Below are positions 19,145 to 27,848 of a DNA stretch of 64,000 nucleotides, in pieces (the stretch's first letter is position 1; every line of letters starts with the position of its first letter). The translations under genes were made by a program, and so were the position numbers. Source of the DNA: Micrococcales bacterium 72-143 (GTDB taxonomy: Bacteria; Actinomycetota; Actinomycetes; Actinomycetales; Microbacteriaceae); NCBI GenBank assembly GCA_001898835.1, contig MKVM01000005.1, positions 124,001 to 188,000 of the forward strand. The letters run 5' to 3'. The notes beneath the pieces are model-generated. The model saw only the letters and a list, made by a program, of their open reading frames with translations. It had not been told where the DNA came from and made no database searches.

Positions 19145-19842
19145 ACTGGTTCAACGACGTGCTCACCGCGCTGCTGGATGCCGTGCAGTCGGTCGACCCG
19201 GTGCTGCGCACCCTGCTCGCCGGCGTGGGCATCTTCCTCGAGACCTCGGTGCTCGTCGGGCTCATCGTGCCCGGAGACACGATCGTCATCGTCGCCGCGA
19301 CCGCCGTCGACAGCCCCGTGGAGTACGCGGCGCTCGTCGCGGTCGTGATCCTCGGCGCCCTCGGGGGCGAGTCGGTCGGATTCGCGCTCGGCCGCTTCTT
19401 CGGCCCGAAGATCCGGCACTCGCGGCTCGGTCGACGGATCGGTGAGCACAACTGGCGTCGTGCCGAGAACTACGTCGACCGGCGGGGCGGCATCGCGGTG
19501 TTCGTGTCGCGCTTCCTGCCCGTGCTGCACTCGCTCGTGCCGCTCACCGTGGGCATGAGCACCATGAGGTACCGCCGCTTCATCGCGTGGACCGCCCCCG
19601 CGTGCGTGCTCTGGGCGTTCGCCTACGTGACCGTCGGCGCGGTCGCCGCGGGCTCCTACCGGGAGCTCGCGCAGCAGCTGCACTGGGCCGGCTACGTGTT
19701 CGTCGGGGTCATCGCCCTGTTCCTGGTGGCTGTCGTCGTGGGCAAGAAGCTGCTCGAGCGCTCGGAGGCGCGGCACTGGGCGCGTCCCGGTGACGGCGAC
19801 GCGAACACGATCGAGGACGCCGAGGAGCGACCCGCGGAGTAA
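19141..19842 (+). CDS. DedA family membrane protein
   Basis: A 233-residue membrane protein starting at the GTG at 19141, which overlaps the pabC stop by four bases; the much longer track ORF from 18355 reads through pabC out of frame. Typical DedA features are FLETSVLVGLIVPGDTIVIVAA (the E...PGE/D motif), ALGGESVGFALGRFFG and VFVSRFLPVLHSLVPLTVGMSTMRYRRF, followed by two C-terminal helices. DedA proteins act in membrane homeostasis, some as phospholipid (undecaprenyl-phosphate or PE) translocases. The acidic tail NTIEDAEERPAE is cytoplasmic by prediction. Confidence 0.9.
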   Translation: MNWFNDVLTALLDAVQSVDPVLRTLLAGVGIFLETSVLVGLIVPGDTIVIVAATAVDSPVEYAALVAVVILGALGGESVGFALGRFFGPKIRHSRLGRRIGEHNWRRAENYVDRRGGIAVFVSRFLPVLHSLVPLTVGMSTMRYRRFIAWTAPACVLWAFAYVTVGAVAAGSYRELAQQLHWAGYVFVGVIALFLVAVVVGKKLLERSEARHWARPGDGDANTIEDAEERPAE

Positions 19843-19906
19843 CCGCCCGTCACAGGACGTAGCACCGCGCGGCCCCCGAACGCGAACGTGGCAGCCTGTC
19901 CCCACC

Positions 19907-21208
19907 ATGTCCGCATCCTCCGAGGCCGGCTTCGCGACCCGGCAGCTGCACGCACCGCGCCCCCGCGGCGAGGTGCGGTCCCGCACCACGCCCATCTATC
20001 TCTCGGCGGGGTTCCCGTTCGACGACTTCGACCAGGCGGCGGAGCACTTCGCGGACGGCGGGGGCTACTCGTACACGCGCGTCGCCAACCCGACGACGGC
20101 GGCCGCCGAGGAGCTCATCGCGAGCCTCGAGGGCGGCGCCGAGGCGCTCCTCGTGGGCAGCGGGCAGGCCGCGATCGCGGTGACGCTGCTGGGGCTGGTC
20201 GACGCGGGCGGGCACGTCGTCGCCGGCGCGAGCCTCTACGAGGGCACCCGCGGGCTGCTGACCGACAACCTCGCGCGGCTCGGGGTGTCCACCGACTTCG
20301 TCGACGACGCGAACGACGCCGACGCGTGGGAGCGGCTCATCCGGCCCGAGACCCGCGCCCTGTTCGTCGAGTCGATCCCGAACCCGCGCAACGACCTCGT
20401 CGACCTCGACCTCATCGCCGACGTCGCGCACGCGCACGGCATCCCGCTCGTCGTCGACAACACGCTCGCGACGCCCTACCTGCTGCGTCCGCTCGAGCAC
20501 GGGGCCGACATCGTCGTGCACTCGACGAGCAAGTTCCTCGCGGGCCACGGCTCGGTGCTGGGTGGCGCGATCGTCGACAACGGCCGTTTCGACGCCCTGC
20601 GGTCGGGCGCCCTCTTCCCGCACCTCACGGCGCCGAACCGCCTCGGCGGCCCCGGATACGCGGACCGCTTCGGCGGGCGGGCGCGCATCGCCTACCTCCG
20701 CGAGAACGTGGCCGTGCGATTCGGGCCGACCCTCTCGCCGCTCAACGCGTTCCTCCTCGCGCAGGGGGTCGAGACGCTCTCACTGCGCGTCGAGCGTCAG
20801 TCCGCGAACGCCCTCGGTGTGGCGAGCTGGCTCTCCGAGCGGCCCGAGGTCGCCTCCGTCGACTACTCGGGACTGCCCGGCAGCCCCTCGCACGAGCTCG
20901 CGCGCCGCTACCTGCCCGACGGGCAGGGGTCGGTGTTCTCGTTCACGCTCGACGGAGGTGCGGATGCGGCGCGCCGGTTCGTCGACGCGCTCACCCTGTT
21001 CACTCCGATGACCCATCTCGGCGACGTGCGCTCGCTCATCCTGCACCCGGGCACCACGAGCCACAGCCTCCGCAGCGCCGAGGAGCTCGAGCGCGCCGGA
21101 ATCCTCCCCGGGACGCTGCGCGTGTCGATCGGCATCGAGCACCTGCCCGACCTGCTGCACGACCTCGAGCGGGGCCTCGCCGCGATCCGCGGGACGGCAG
21201 CCGCATGA
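19907..21208 (+). CDS. PLP-dependent transsulfuration enzyme, O-acetylhomoserine sulfhydrylase-like
   Basis: A 433-residue Cys/Met-metabolism PLP enzyme. YSYTRVANPTTAAAEELIASLEGG and LVGSGQAAIAVTLL are the phosphate-binding parts; the PLP lysine is in VVHSTSKFLAGHGSVLGGAIVD. The internal insertion (GGPGYADRFGGRARIAYLRENVAVRFGPTLSP) and the ending LRVSIGIEHLPDLL are typical of MetY-type sulfhydrylases, which join a sulfur source to O-acetylhomoserine. The gene overlaps the downstream flavin monooxygenase gene by four bases (ATGA), suggesting use of sulfur released by that enzyme. A cystathionine gamma-synthase role cannot be excluded. Confidence 0.82.
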   Translation: MSASSEAGFATRQLHAPRPRGEVRSRTTPIYLSAGFPFDDFDQAAEHFADGGGYSYTRVANPTTAAAEELIASLEGGAEALLVGSGQAAIAVTLLGLVDAGGHVVAGASLYEGTRGLLTDNLARLGVSTDFVDDANDADAWERLIRPETRALFVESIPNPRNDLVDLDLIADVAHAHGIPLVVDNTLATPYLLRPLEHGADIVVHSTSKFLAGHGSVLGGAIVDNGRFDALRSGALFPHLTAPNRLGGPGYADRFGGRARIAYLRENVAVRFGPTLSPLNAFLLAQGVETLSLRVERQSANALGVASWLSERPEVASVDYSGLPGSPSHELARRYLPDGQGSVFSFTLDGGADAARRFVDALTLFTPMTHLGDVRSLILHPGTTSHSLRSAEELERAGILPGTLRVSIGIEHLPDLLHDLERGLAAIRGTAAA

Positions 21209-22524
21209 GCAGGCCGCAGCACTTCGGCTGGTTCCTCGCCCGCGGCTTCGGACCGCAGGGCTGGGGGCACCCGTACCTGGACTGGAACTGGCGCTGGACC
21301 GATCCCGCGCTCTACCAGCAGGCGGTGCGCGAGCTCGAGCAGGCCGGTCTCGACCTGCTCATCATCGAGGACGCCCCCTCGCTCGGAAGCCCCACCACGA
21401 TCGACCTGCGGGTGCGGCAGGCCTTCGGCGGGCCCAAGCACGACCCGCTGCTGCTCGCACCGTACCTGTTCGCGGCGACGCAGCACCTCGGCATCGTGCC
21501 GACCGTCAACCCCGCCGCCACCCTGCCGTACACAGCGGCCCGGCAGTTCGCGAGCCTGCAGCACCTGTCCGGGCACCGGCTCGGCCTCAACGTCGTCACC
21601 GACACCGGAAGCGCCCGGCACTTCGGCGACGCGCCGCCGCTCGGCCACGACGCCGCCTACGACCGCGCCGAGGAGTGGCTCGCCGGCATCCGGGCGCTGT
21701 GGCGCAGCTGGCCCGACGACGCGCTCATCGCCGACCCCGCGCGCGGACGCTACGCCGACGGCACCCGGCTCGAGGCGGTGCGGCACCGCGGCGAGTACTT
21801 CGCCTTCGACGGGCCGCTCAACGCGATCCCGTTCACGGACGGCGAGCCGGCGATCGTCTCCCCCGGCGGCTCGGGGCGGGGTCTCGCCTTCGCGGGGGCC
21901 AACTCGGACGTGCAGCTCGCGCTCGCGCCCCTCGACGTCGAGAGCATCCGCGCCTACCGGTCGAGGATCCACGCGGCGGCGATCGAGCACGGGCGCGCAC
22001 CCTCGGACATCACGGTGCTCTTCGCGATCCAGCCGGTACTCGTCGGCAGCGCGGAGGAGGCCGACCGGCTCGTCGCCGCCTCCGCGCACCCCGACGATGC
22101 CACCGTCCGCACGATCGCCGAGAAGCAGTCGAGCGACCTCGAGACCGACCTCGTCTCGCTCGACCCCGCTGCGCCGATCCCCGCCGGCACCTTCGGCGAG
22201 CACGTGTCGCACGGCAGCATCGCGCGGCTCGTGGGGGACCGCGATCCGGCGACGACCCCGCTGCGCGAGCACCTCGCCGCGCTCGCGCGGCTCGGCAGGC
22301 TCTCCGACGGCTCCGGGTTCGTCGGCACGGCCGAGGAGCTCGCCGACCTCATCGAGCATCTCGGGGAGGCGGCCGACAACGACGGCGTGCTGTTCTGGGG
22401 CGACCTGCACCCCGTCACGGTGCACCGGATGCTCGACGAGCTCGCGCCGATCCTGCGGCGCCGCGGCATCCTGCGCACCGAATACGCCCCGGGCGGCCTG
22501 CTCGCCAATCTGCGCGCCTTCTGA
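21205..22524 (+). CDS. NtaA/SnaA/DszA-type FMN-dependent monooxygenase
   Basis: A 439-residue luciferase-like monooxygenase of the long (NtaA/SnaA/DszA/SoxA) subgroup. Features are WRWTDPALYQQAVRELEQAGLDLLIIEDAPSLG, the strand LGIVPTVNPAATLPYTAARQFASLQHLSGHRLGLNVVTD, and AYDRAEEWLAGIRALWRSW. These enzymes use reduced flavin from a separate reductase to oxidise small organic sulfur or nitrogen compounds. Translational coupling to the sulfhydrylase-like gene points to an organosulfur substrate, but that is an inference. No flavin reductase gene is adjacent. Confidence 0.82.
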   Translation: MSRPQHFGWFLARGFGPQGWGHPYLDWNWRWTDPALYQQAVRELEQAGLDLLIIEDAPSLGSPTTIDLRVRQAFGGPKHDPLLLAPYLFAATQHLGIVPTVNPAATLPYTAARQFASLQHLSGHRLGLNVVTDTGSARHFGDAPPLGHDAAYDRAEEWLAGIRALWRSWPDDALIADPARGRYADGTRLEAVRHRGEYFAFDGPLNAIPFTDGEPAIVSPGGSGRGLAFAGANSDVQLALAPLDVESIRAYRSRIHAAAIEHGRAPSDITVLFAIQPVLVGSAEEADRLVAASAHPDDATVRTIAEKQSSDLETDLVSLDPAAPIPAGTFGEHVSHGSIARLVGDRDPATTPLREHLAALARLGRLSDGSGFVGTAEELADLIEHLGEAADNDGVLFWGDLHPVTVHRMLDELAPILRRRGILRTEYAPGGLLANLRAF

Positions 22525-22599
22525 CGCGCACCGGCGCCCTCGTCGCGCCTTCGCGCCATACGCCGCATCCCGCCGGCATCCCGGATGGGGCGCGCGAGA

Positions 22600-22630
22600 A
22601 GGGGGCCGGGGCACGCGGCCCCGACCCCCT
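22600..22630. terminator. Hairpin between convergent genes
   Basis: AGGGGGCCGGGGC can pair with GCCCCGACCCCCT (one mismatch) across a short loop. It lies between the stop codons of the monooxygenase and the binding-protein genes and probably serves both directions. Confidence 0.6.
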
Positions 22631-22642
22631 CGATCCTGCGGA

Positions 22643-23554
22643 TCAGACCAGGCCCTGTGCCTTCAGCCACGCCTTCGCGATGTCGGCCGACGACTTCTGG
22701 TCGACCGTCGACTCGACGTTGAGGGCGACGAGGCCCTCGGGCGTGAGCTTCGCACTCACCGCGTTGATGACGTCCGCGATCTTGTCGGCGATGCCCGCGT
22801 TGACGAGCGGGACGACGTTCGAGGCCAGGAAGAGCCCGTCGGGGTCGTCGAGGGTCACGAGGCCGTCGGTCTGGATGCGCGGGTCGGCGCTGTAGACGTT
22901 GGCGATGTTGACCGTGCCCGCGAGCAGGTCCTCGACGGTCGTGTCGCCGGTCGCCTGGAACTGCACGTCGACGCCGTACTTCTCCTTGAGGCCCGCGGGA
23001 CCGTAGGGGCGCTCCTCGAGCTCCGGCGGACCGCCCAGCACGAGCGGCACGTCGACCGACGCGAGGTCGGTGAGGCTCGACAGCGAATACTGCTCGGCGA
23101 ACGCCTTCGTGACGTTGTAGGAGTCCTGGTCGGTCGCCGGCGACTGGTCGAGCACCGTCAGCCCCTTCGGCAGCGCCTTCTTCAACGCGGCGTAGACGTC
23201 GTCGGAGCTCGTCGCGGTCGTCTTCTTGTCGTAGTACTGCAGCAGGTTGCCGGTGTACTCGGGGAACAGGTCGACCGAGCCGTCCTCGAGGGCCGGCAGG
23301 TAGGCGTCGCGCTGACCGATGCTGAAGTTGCGCTCGACCGTGAAGCCGGCGTTCTCGAGGGCCTGCGCGTAGATCTCGGCGATGATCTCGTTCGAGTAGT
23401 ACGCCTGCGAGCCGACGACGATCGTGCCGCTGTCGCCGGTATCCGTGTCGCCCGGGGTGAGCGGATCCCCGGAGGCGCACCCTGAAAGGGCCAATGCCGC
23501 CCCAACCACGACCGCACCGAGTGCGAGCCGGCCCTTGTTCCGTGCTGTGAACAT
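22643..23554 (-). CDS. OpuC-type compatible-solute ABC binding lipoprotein
   Basis: A 303-residue lipoprotein with the lipobox LSGC at Cys26, so anchored on the outer face of the membrane. The mature part matches the glycine betaine/choline/carnitine-binding (OpuAC) family: TIVVGSQAYYSNEIIAEIYAQALENAGF, DLFPEYTGNLLQYY, and NVYSADPRIQTDGLVTLDDP. It delivers the solute to the two permeases encoded upstream. It is the last gene of the operon; the 17-base gap to the permease gene holds GAGAGA as a ribosome-binding site. Confidence 0.92.
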   Translation of the reverse strand: MFTARNKGRLALGAVVVGAALALSGCASGDPLTPGDTDTGDSGTIVVGSQAYYSNEIIAEIYAQALENAGFTVERNFSIGQRDAYLPALEDGSVDLFPEYTGNLLQYYDKKTTATSSDDVYAALKKALPKGLTVLDQSPATDQDSYNVTKAFAEQYSLSSLTDLASVDVPLVLGGPPELEERPYGPAGLKEKYGVDVQFQATGDTTVEDLLAGTVNIANVYSADPRIQTDGLVTLDDPDGLFLASNVVPLVNAGIADKIADVINAVSAKLTPEGLVALNVESTVDQKSSADIAKAWLKAQGLV

Positions 23555-23571
23555 CACGTTCTCTCTTCTCT

Positions 23572-24306
23572 TCAATCGGTGGCCTGTGCCACCACCGCGC
23601 GGCGCCGGGTCGGCGCACCGCGGACATCGGGGGTGCGTCCCGCGGTGACCCCCCGCGGGACGACGAGGTGCTGCAGCAGGGCGAAGACGCCGTCGAGCAC
23701 GAGGGCGAGCGCGACCACCACGAGCGCGCCGCCGAGGATCTGGTCGAAGCGGCGCAGCGGCAGGCCCTGGATGATGTAGTAGCCCACGCCGCCGAGGTTG
23801 ACGTAGGCGGCGATCGTGACCGTTGCGACCACCTGCAGGGTCGCCGAGCGAAGCCCGCCGATCAGGAGCGGCAGGCCGAGGGGCACCTCGACGCGCCACA
23901 CGATCTGCCACTCGGTCATGCCCATCGCGCGCGCCGCGTCGATCACGCGGCGGTCGATCGCCTCGAAGCCGGAGTATGCGCCCGCGAGGATCGATGGGAT
24001 CGCGAGCAGCACGAACGCGGTGACCGCGGCCTCCGGCTTGTGCAGCACCCCGAAGACAAGCACGAGCAGCACGAGCAGCCCGAACGACGGGACGGCGCGC
24101 GCGGCGCCCGAGACGGCGACCGCGACCTCGCGTCCGCGGCCGCTGTGGCCGATCCACCAGCCGAGGGGCACCGCGATGAGCCCCGCGACGACGACCGAGA
24201 CGAAGGTGTAGAACAGGTGCTCGCCGATGGCCTGCGGCAGCGGGTGCGAGCCGCCGAGCCGGTCGGGCGAGAGGATCCAGGCGATGGCCTCCGCGAAGAG
24301 GTTCAT
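23572..24306 (-). CDS. OpuC-type ABC permease (second in operon)
   Basis: A 244-residue membrane protein with about five to six helices. It carries the BPD permease EAA-type loop, IDRRVIDAARAMGMTEWQIVWRVEVPLGLPLLIGGLR, which docks onto the ATPase. The helix TVTIAAYVNLGGVGYYI follows. The pairing of two short OpuCB/OpuCD-like permeases with one binding protein is typical of the Opu importers. Its ATG overlaps the preceding permease stop by four bases. Confidence 0.9.
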   Translation of the reverse strand: MNLFAEAIAWILSPDRLGGSHPLPQAIGEHLFYTFVSVVVAGLIAVPLGWWIGHSGRGREVAVAVSGAARAVPSFGLLVLLVLVFGVLHKPEAAVTAFVLLAIPSILAGAYSGFEAIDRRVIDAARAMGMTEWQIVWRVEVPLGLPLLIGGLRSATLQVVATVTIAAYVNLGGVGYYIIQGLPLRRFDQILGGALVVVALALVLDGVFALLQHLVVPRGVTAGRTPDVRGAPTRRRAVVAQATD

Positions 24307-25001
24307 GCGCGACCTTCCGCCCCCGCCACCGCGGCGGGCGGCACCCGCTCGATCGGTGGGCGCACGGTGCGCCGCCGTGACCACGGCATGAGCAGGCGCC
24401 CCGCGAGCACGAGGAGCGCATCCAGAACGAGGGCGATGAGCATGACCGCGACGACCCCGGCGAGCACCTCGGGGATGATGCGCCGCTGCAGCCCGTTCGT
24501 GAACAGGTACCCGAGGTTGTCGACCCCGATCAGGATGCCGACCGTCGCGAGCGCGATAGTCGACACCGCGGTGACCCGCAGCCCCGCGAGCACGACCGGA
24601 CCCGCGAGCGGGAACTCGACGCTCCAGAACCGCCGCCACGGCCCGTAGCCGACCGCCACCGCGGCCTGCCGCACGGCCGGGTCGACCGAGCCCAGCGCAT
24701 CCGCGATCGAGCGCGCCATGATCGCGACCGCGTAGATCGTCAGCGCGATCACGAGGTTCGCCTCGGAGAGGTACCCGATGCCGAACACCGTGGGGAGGAG
24801 CGCGAAGAGCGCGAGCGAGGGGATCGTGTAGAGCAGGCCCGTGACGGTCAGCACGACACCCCGGGTGAGCTTGTAGCGGAAGGCGAGCCAGCCGAGCGGG
24901 ATCGCGATCAGGAAGCCGAGCACGATGGGCAGCGCGCACTGCCGCAGGTGCTCGAGGGTGAGCGCCGCGATCAGGTCGAGGTTCGCGAGAACCCAGGTCA
25001 T
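24303..25001 (-). CDS. OpuC-type ABC permease (first in operon)
   Basis: A 232-residue permease, paralogue of the one downstream. The coupling loop is SVDPAVRQAAVAVGYGPWRRFWSVEFPLAGPVVLAGLR. Helices include ALPIVLGFLIAIPLGWLAFR and VVLTVTGLLYTIPSLALFALL. Together the two form the heterodimeric channel of the importer. ATGA overlaps link it to both neighbours, so the operon is translated as one coupled unit: ATPase, permease, permease, binding protein. Confidence 0.9.
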   Translation of the reverse strand: MTWVLANLDLIAALTLEHLRQCALPIVLGFLIAIPLGWLAFRYKLTRGVVLTVTGLLYTIPSLALFALLPTVFGIGYLSEANLVIALTIYAVAIMARSIADALGSVDPAVRQAAVAVGYGPWRRFWSVEFPLAGPVVLAGLRVTAVSTIALATVGILIGVDNLGYLFTNGLQRRIIPEVLAGVVAVMLIALVLDALLVLAGRLLMPWSRRRTVRPPIERVPPAAVAGAEGRA

Positions 25002-25819
25002 GCGTCGTCCCCGACGAGCACGCCCTGGGTGCGGCCGACGGCGTCCACCAGCACCGTGCCGCGGGGGGTGAGCTTGGCACGCAGGGCACGCGAGCCGCGC
25101 TCGGCGCCGATGAAGGAGGCGACGAACTCGCTCGCGGGCGCCTCGGTGATCTCCGACGGCGACCCGAGCTGCGCGATCTGCGCACCCTTCTCGAGGATGA
25201 CGACCTGGTCGCCGAGCAGGAACGCCTCGTCGATGTCGTGCGTGACGAACACGACGGTCTTGTCGAGCTCGCGCTGCAGCCGGATGGTCTCCTGCTGCAG
25301 CTCCGCGCGCACGATGGGATCGACGGCGCCGAAGGGCTCGTCCATGAGCAGGATGTTGGGGTCGGCGGCGAGACCGCGCGCGACCCCGACGCGCTGCTGC
25401 TGTCCTCCCGAGAGCTGGCTCGGGTAGCGCTTCGCGAGCGCCCGGTCGAGCCCCACCGTGTCGAGCAGCTCGAGCGCACGGGCACGCGCCTCGCGCCTCG
25501 GCACGCCGTTCAGCACGGGCACCGTCGCCACGTTGTCGACGACGGTCAGGTGGGGCAGCAGGCCGCCGTTCTGCATGACGTAGCCGATGCTGCGCCGGAG
25601 CTTCACCGGGTCGCGCCCCTGCACGCTCTCACCGTCGATCAGGATCTCACCGGAACTGGGTTCCACCATGCGGTTGATCATGCGCAGGAGCGTGGTCTTG
25701 CCGCTGCCCGAGGAGCCGACGAAAACCGTCGTCTGGCGCGCGGGGATGACCAGGCTGAACTCGTCGACCGCCACCGTGCCGTCGGGGAATCGCTTCGTCA
25801 CCGACCGGAACTCGATCAT
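24998..25819 (-). CDS. OpuC-type ABC ATP-binding protein
   Basis: A 273-residue ATPase. Walker A GSSGSGKTT is at residues 35-43, the Q-loop lies in YVMQNGGLLPHLTVVDNVATVP, the signature is LSGGQQQRVGVARGLA, and Walker B is ILLMDEPFGAVDP. The QNGGLLPHLTV sequence is typical of the OpuCA/ProV group. The short C-terminus has no clear pair of CBS domains, so the usual ionic-strength sensor seems absent. I use the ATG at 25819, with GAGGGG upstream, not the track start at 25870. An inverted repeat just before it may be an operator. Confidence 0.92.
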   Translation of the reverse strand: MIEFRSVTKRFPDGTVAVDEFSLVIPARQTTVFVGSSGSGKTTLLRMINRMVEPSSGEILIDGESVQGRDPVKLRRSIGYVMQNGGLLPHLTVVDNVATVPVLNGVPRREARARALELLDTVGLDRALAKRYPSQLSGGQQQRVGVARGLAADPNILLMDEPFGAVDPIVRAELQQETIRLQRELDKTVVFVTHDIDEAFLLGDQVVILEKGAQIAQLGSPSEITEAPASEFVASFIGAERGSRALRAKLTPRGTVLVDAVGRTQGVLVGDDA

Positions 25820-25833
25820 GCCCGCCCCTCGCC

Positions 25834-25858
25834 GGACCGGTACGGGGGTGACCGGTCC
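25834..25858. promoter_or_regulatory. Inverted repeat upstream of the OpuC-type operon
   Basis: GGACCGGT, nine bases, then ACCGGTCC: a perfect eight-bp dyad 15 bases upstream of the ATPase start codon. Size and position suit a repressor operator; the TetR gene next door is the nearest candidate regulator. Confidence 0.4.
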
Positions 25859-25964
25859 ACCTCCACTCAACCGTACGGAGGCCCACCGACGCTCGGGGGT
25901 TGCGAAACGTGACGGTCGTGACTAGGGCGCGGCGGGCGAGGAGGCCGCCGGCTGCGGCCGCCGC

Positions 25965-26612
25965 TCAGCGCGGGATCGGCAGGTACTCGGCGAGGATCGC
26001 ACGCACCGCATCGCGTGCCGCGCCGAGGCGCTCGGGGTCGCCCGCCGCGTCGCGCGCGAAGGCGCGGGCGACGAGCGCGTCGGCTGCCTCGACCGCGAGC
26101 TCGAACCCGGAGCGCACGCGGGCGTCGTCCGCGATCCCGAAACGGGCCGCGAGGGCGTCGAGGATCGTGCTAGCCATGACGGAGTTGCGCGGCTCGCCCT
26201 CGGCGGGGCGCAGGTCGAGCACGTCGCCCAGCCGCAGCGACGCGAAGCCGACCTCCTCGCGGAAGAAGTCGACGAGCACGTCGAACGAGGCCGAGAACGC
26301 GGCGAGCCAGTCGCCGTGCTGCGGCTCGGCGATGACGGCGACGACACGCTCCGTGATGCGCTCCTCGTTGCGCACGGCGAGGCTCTGCAGCACCGCGATG
26401 CGGTCGGGGAAGTAGCGGTACACGGTGCCGATCGAGGCGCCGGCACCGTCAGCCACCATGGCGGTCGTGAGCCGCTCGTATCCGATCTCCGCGACGACGG
26501 CGGCAGCCGCGTCGAGGAGTGCGGCGAGGCGCGCGGTGCTGCGCGCCTGCATGGGCTCGTTGCGGATCAGGCTCGCGTGGATGTCGCGGGCGGCTGACAG
26601 GGTCTCGGGCAC
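25965..26612 (-). CDS. TetR family transcriptional regulator
   Basis: A 215-residue regulator with the TetR helix-turn-helix near residues 28-70: LAALLDAAAAVVAEIGYERLTTAMVADGAGASIGTVYRYFPDRIAVLQSLA. The C-terminal ligand-binding half is helical and unassigned. The GTG at 26612 has GAGGAG eight bases upstream. It lies upstream of the OpuC-type operon on the same strand and divergent from the App1-type gene, so either could be its target. Perfect inverted repeats are present in both intergenic regions. Confidence 0.9.
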   Translation of the reverse strand: MPETLSAARDIHASLIRNEPMQARSTARLAALLDAAAAVVAEIGYERLTTAMVADGAGASIGTVYRYFPDRIAVLQSLAVRNEERITERVVAVIAEPQHGDWLAAFSASFDVLVDFFREEVGFASLRLGDVLDLRPAEGEPRNSVMASTILDALAARFGIADDARVRSGFELAVEAADALVARAFARDAAGDPERLGAARDAVRAILAEYLPIPR

Positions 26613-26641
26613 GGGTCACTCCTCGTCGTTGCGGTGATTGT

Positions 26642-26667
26642 AGCCCGTCCTGGCCTTGGGACGGGCT
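26642..26667. promoter_or_regulatory. Inverted repeat in the TetR/App1 divergent region
   Basis: AGCCCGTCC, eight bases, GGACGGGCT: a perfect nine-bp dyad between the divergent TetR and App1-type genes. It could be a TetR-type operator or a hairpin; its sequence differs from the dyad at 25834. Confidence 0.4.
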
Positions 26668-26693
26668 GAAGATCGGCGTGACACACTGGACGG

Positions 26694-27749
26694 ATGGAGC
26701 CAGCCGCCGAGGCCTCGCCCGCCGACGCGGCGGGGCCCCGGCGCCTCCACCTCGCCGCGCGCATCGAGGATGCGGTCCACCGCTTCCGCGAGCGGCGCGG
26801 GCGCAGGCGCGGTCTCGTGCCCACGATCATCCCGTTTCCGGGGTACGGCGGCGACGGCTGGCTGCGCGTCCTCGGGCGCGTGGTGCTGGTCAAACCGGGG
26901 CGACGAGCCCCCGATCGCTACACGAGCATCCGGGGCTGGCGCAGCTTCACGAGCGTGCCGGTGCGCGACGCCGAGATCCGGGTGCGGGCCGGCGATGCCG
27001 AGCACGTCATCCGCGCCGACCGCGGCGGCGTCGTGGACGCGCGCGTGGAGGCCCGCCTCGCCCCGGGCTGGGGCGCGGCGCTGTTGACGCTGGAGGGGGC
27101 GGACGCTATCGAGGCGCCCGTCTTCGTGGTGGACGCCGCTGTCGGCTTCGGTCTCGTCTCGGACATCGACGACACCGTCGTCGTGACCGCGCTGCCCCGT
27201 CCGCTGCTCGCGGCCTGGAACACCTTCGTCGTCAACGAGCACGCGAGGCGGCCCGTGCCCGGGATGCCGGTGCTCTACGACCGGCTCATGACCGCGCACC
27301 CCGGTGCGCCCGTCGTGTACCTCTCGACGGGCGCCTGGAACACGGTGCGCACGCTCGACCGCTTCCTCTCGCGCAACCTCTACCCGCGCGGGTCGTTCCT
27401 GCTGACCGACTGGGGGCCGACCCCCGATCGATGGTTCCGCAGCGGGCAGGAGCACAAGAAGCTCGGGCTCGCGCGGCTCGCGGATGAGTTCCCGGGGGTG
27501 CGGTGGCTGCTCGTGGGCGACGACGGGCAGCACGACGAGGAGCGCTACCGGGAGTTCGCGGACGCGCACCCCGCGAACGTCGCCGCCGTCGCGATCCGCG
27601 AGCTCACCTCGGGCGAGGCGGTGCTCGCCGGCGGCCGGGCGCAGCGCGAGTCGCACGAGGGCGAGGCTCCGTGGGTGTACGGGGTCGACGGCGCGGAGCT
27701 CGCCGAGCAGCTGGCGGAGCTCGGGCTGCTCGCGGCCCCTCGCGCCTGA
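26694..27749 (+). CDS. App1 family protein (DUF2183, phosphatidate phosphatase-like)
   Basis: A 351-residue protein with the App1/DUF2183 layout. An N-terminal beta-rich region (TIIPFPGYGGDGWLRVLGRVVL) is followed by the haloacid-dehalogenase-type catalytic motif FGLVSDIDDTVVVTALP near residue 157 (DxDxT). Next come VVYLSTGAWNTVRTLDRFLSRNLYPRGSFLLTDWG, then WLLVGDDGQHDEERYREFA. Yeast App1 dephosphorylates phosphatidate; bacterial members are poorly studied. CACACT-N6 precedes the ATG and no Shine-Dalgarno sequence is visible, so translation may be leaderless. Confidence 0.88.
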   Translation: MEPAAEASPADAAGPRRLHLAARIEDAVHRFRERRGRRRGLVPTIIPFPGYGGDGWLRVLGRVVLVKPGRRAPDRYTSIRGWRSFTSVPVRDAEIRVRAGDAEHVIRADRGGVVDARVEARLAPGWGAALLTLEGADAIEAPVFVVDAAVGFGLVSDIDDTVVVTALPRPLLAAWNTFVVNEHARRPVPGMPVLYDRLMTAHPGAPVVYLSTGAWNTVRTLDRFLSRNLYPRGSFLLTDWGPTPDRWFRSGQEHKKLGLARLADEFPGVRWLLVGDDGQHDEERYREFADAHPANVAAVAIRELTSGEAVLAGGRAQRESHEGEAPWVYGVDGAELAEQLAELGLLAAPRA

Positions 27750-27761
27750 GATACACGGACG

Positions 27762-27790
27762 TTGTCCCCCGGATTGGGGGCTGCTAGCGT
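27762..27790 (+). promoter_or_regulatory. Promoter of the small membrane protein gene
   Basis: TTGTCC, a 17-base spacer and TAGCGT. The overlap of the -35 and the spacer holds the dyad CCCCC-GGATT-GGGGG, a possible operator. Transcription would begin near 27797. Confidence 0.45.
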
Positions 27791-27848
27791 GGGGCCACCC
27801 CCCGCGCCGGCGACCCACCGGCTCCTCCCCCACCCGAAGGGATCGGGC

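Noticed and set aside
16414-19995. 1193-residue minus-strand ORF across yaeQ, pabB, pabC and the DedA gene
   Set aside because: It runs out of frame through four recognisable genes on both strands; its composition is that of a shadow frame.
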